DNA from: a gamma proteobacterium symbiont of Bathyaustriella thionipta
GTDB lineage: Bacteria; Pseudomonadota; Gammaproteobacteria; Chromatiales; Chromatiaceae
Length of the DNA: 5,490 nt
NCBI GenBank assembly: GCA_025656895.1
Contig: JAHXHF010000279.1
Coordinates: forward strand, 1-5,490
Direction of reading: 5' to 3'
Part shown: positions 5,404-5,490 of the stretch, piece by piece
Layout of the letters: the number at the start of each line of letters is the position of its first letter
Numbering within the stretch: the first letter of the stretch is position 1
The notes under the pieces: model-generated
What the model saw: the letters and a program-made list of their open reading frames with translations, nothing else
Told to the model about the DNA's origin: nothing
Databases searched by the model: none
Position numbers and translations under genes: made by a program

Positions 5404-5490
5404 GAGTCTGTCGGACTTAGGGGTTCGTAGCGAGGCGAGTGGGAAATCGAGGGCAGTTTTTCGATCTTTTGAGGCGCATAGTGGGTCTAC
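5404..5490. mobile_element. Probable end of an insertion sequence or dispersed repeat (partial)
   Basis: At about 5400-5404 the composition shifts sharply: 26 G+C in 5311-5400 against 48 in 5401-5490, with G far outnumbering C (34 to 14). The boundary carries CTAG (5400-5403), a palindromic tetranucleotide of the type duplicated by some IS families, followed by GAGTCTGTCGGACTTAGG. That end sequence resembles, from memory, ends of IS elements in gammaproteobacteria, possibly IS1182- or IS5-like, but I cannot verify this. No transposase motif is visible because the element leaves the window after about 87 bases. A non-mobile repeat or a different genomic block is possible. Confidence 0.4.

Overview
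The window is the chromosomal replication-origin neighbourhood of an AT-rich gammaproteobacterium. It reads, all on the + strand: 3' end of dnaA (1-188), an AT-rich gap with DnaA boxes that is the probable oriC (189-402), dnaN (403-1509), recF (1620-2693) and gyrB (2793-5204). DnaN, RecF and GyrB match their E. coli counterparts almost residue for residue in the diagnostic motifs and in length (368, 357 and 803 residues). GyrB carries the long insertion in the TOPRIM half that is typical of Gram-negative gyrases. The genus cannot be named from this alone. The gene order dnaA-dnaN-recF-gyrB, with the origin next to dnaA, fits Pseudomonas-like or methylotroph/thiotroph-like lineages better than enteric bacteria, where oriC lies elsewhere.

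The most distinctive feature is inside recF. It holds two perfect 16-base ParB-binding centromere sites (parS, TGTTTCACGTGAAACA), one at 2035-2050 in the middle of the gene and one at 2656-2671 just before the stop codon. Both are read in the same frame and both encode the hexapeptide MFHVKH. The same DNA therefore serves as protein code and as a segregation site, about 1.8 and 2.4 kb from the origin. The first copy sits in a 24-base perfect palindrome. The placement implies a ParABS system elsewhere in the genome.

The dnaA-dnaN gap has two perfect DnaA boxes in opposite orientations, three boxes with one mismatch (one inside the 3' end of dnaA), and a very AT-rich stretch directly before dnaN that could be the unwinding region. 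The recF start codon is TTG, and a hairpin with a T-tract separates recF from dnaN. Upstream of gyrB, an 18-codon open frame with a good Shine-Dalgarno sequence overlaps the gyrB start codon, which has none of its own, suggesting a leader peptide or translational coupling.

After gyrB there is a short AT-rich spacer (5205-5399). At about 5400-5404 the composition changes abruptly (26 G+C in the 90 bases before, 48 in the 90 bases after), beginning at a CTAG tetranucleotide. The last ~90 bases look like the non-coding end of an insertion sequence or other dispersed repeat that runs out of the window. It may have interrupted a short frame with a signal-peptide-like start.

Functionally the block couples initiation (DnaA, oriC), the sliding clamp (DnaN), gap repair (RecF), supercoiling (GyrB) and origin segregation (parS). 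Apart from the dual-coded parS sites, the leader frame and the repeat boundary, this is a conserved housekeeping region; I see no new multi-gene system in it.
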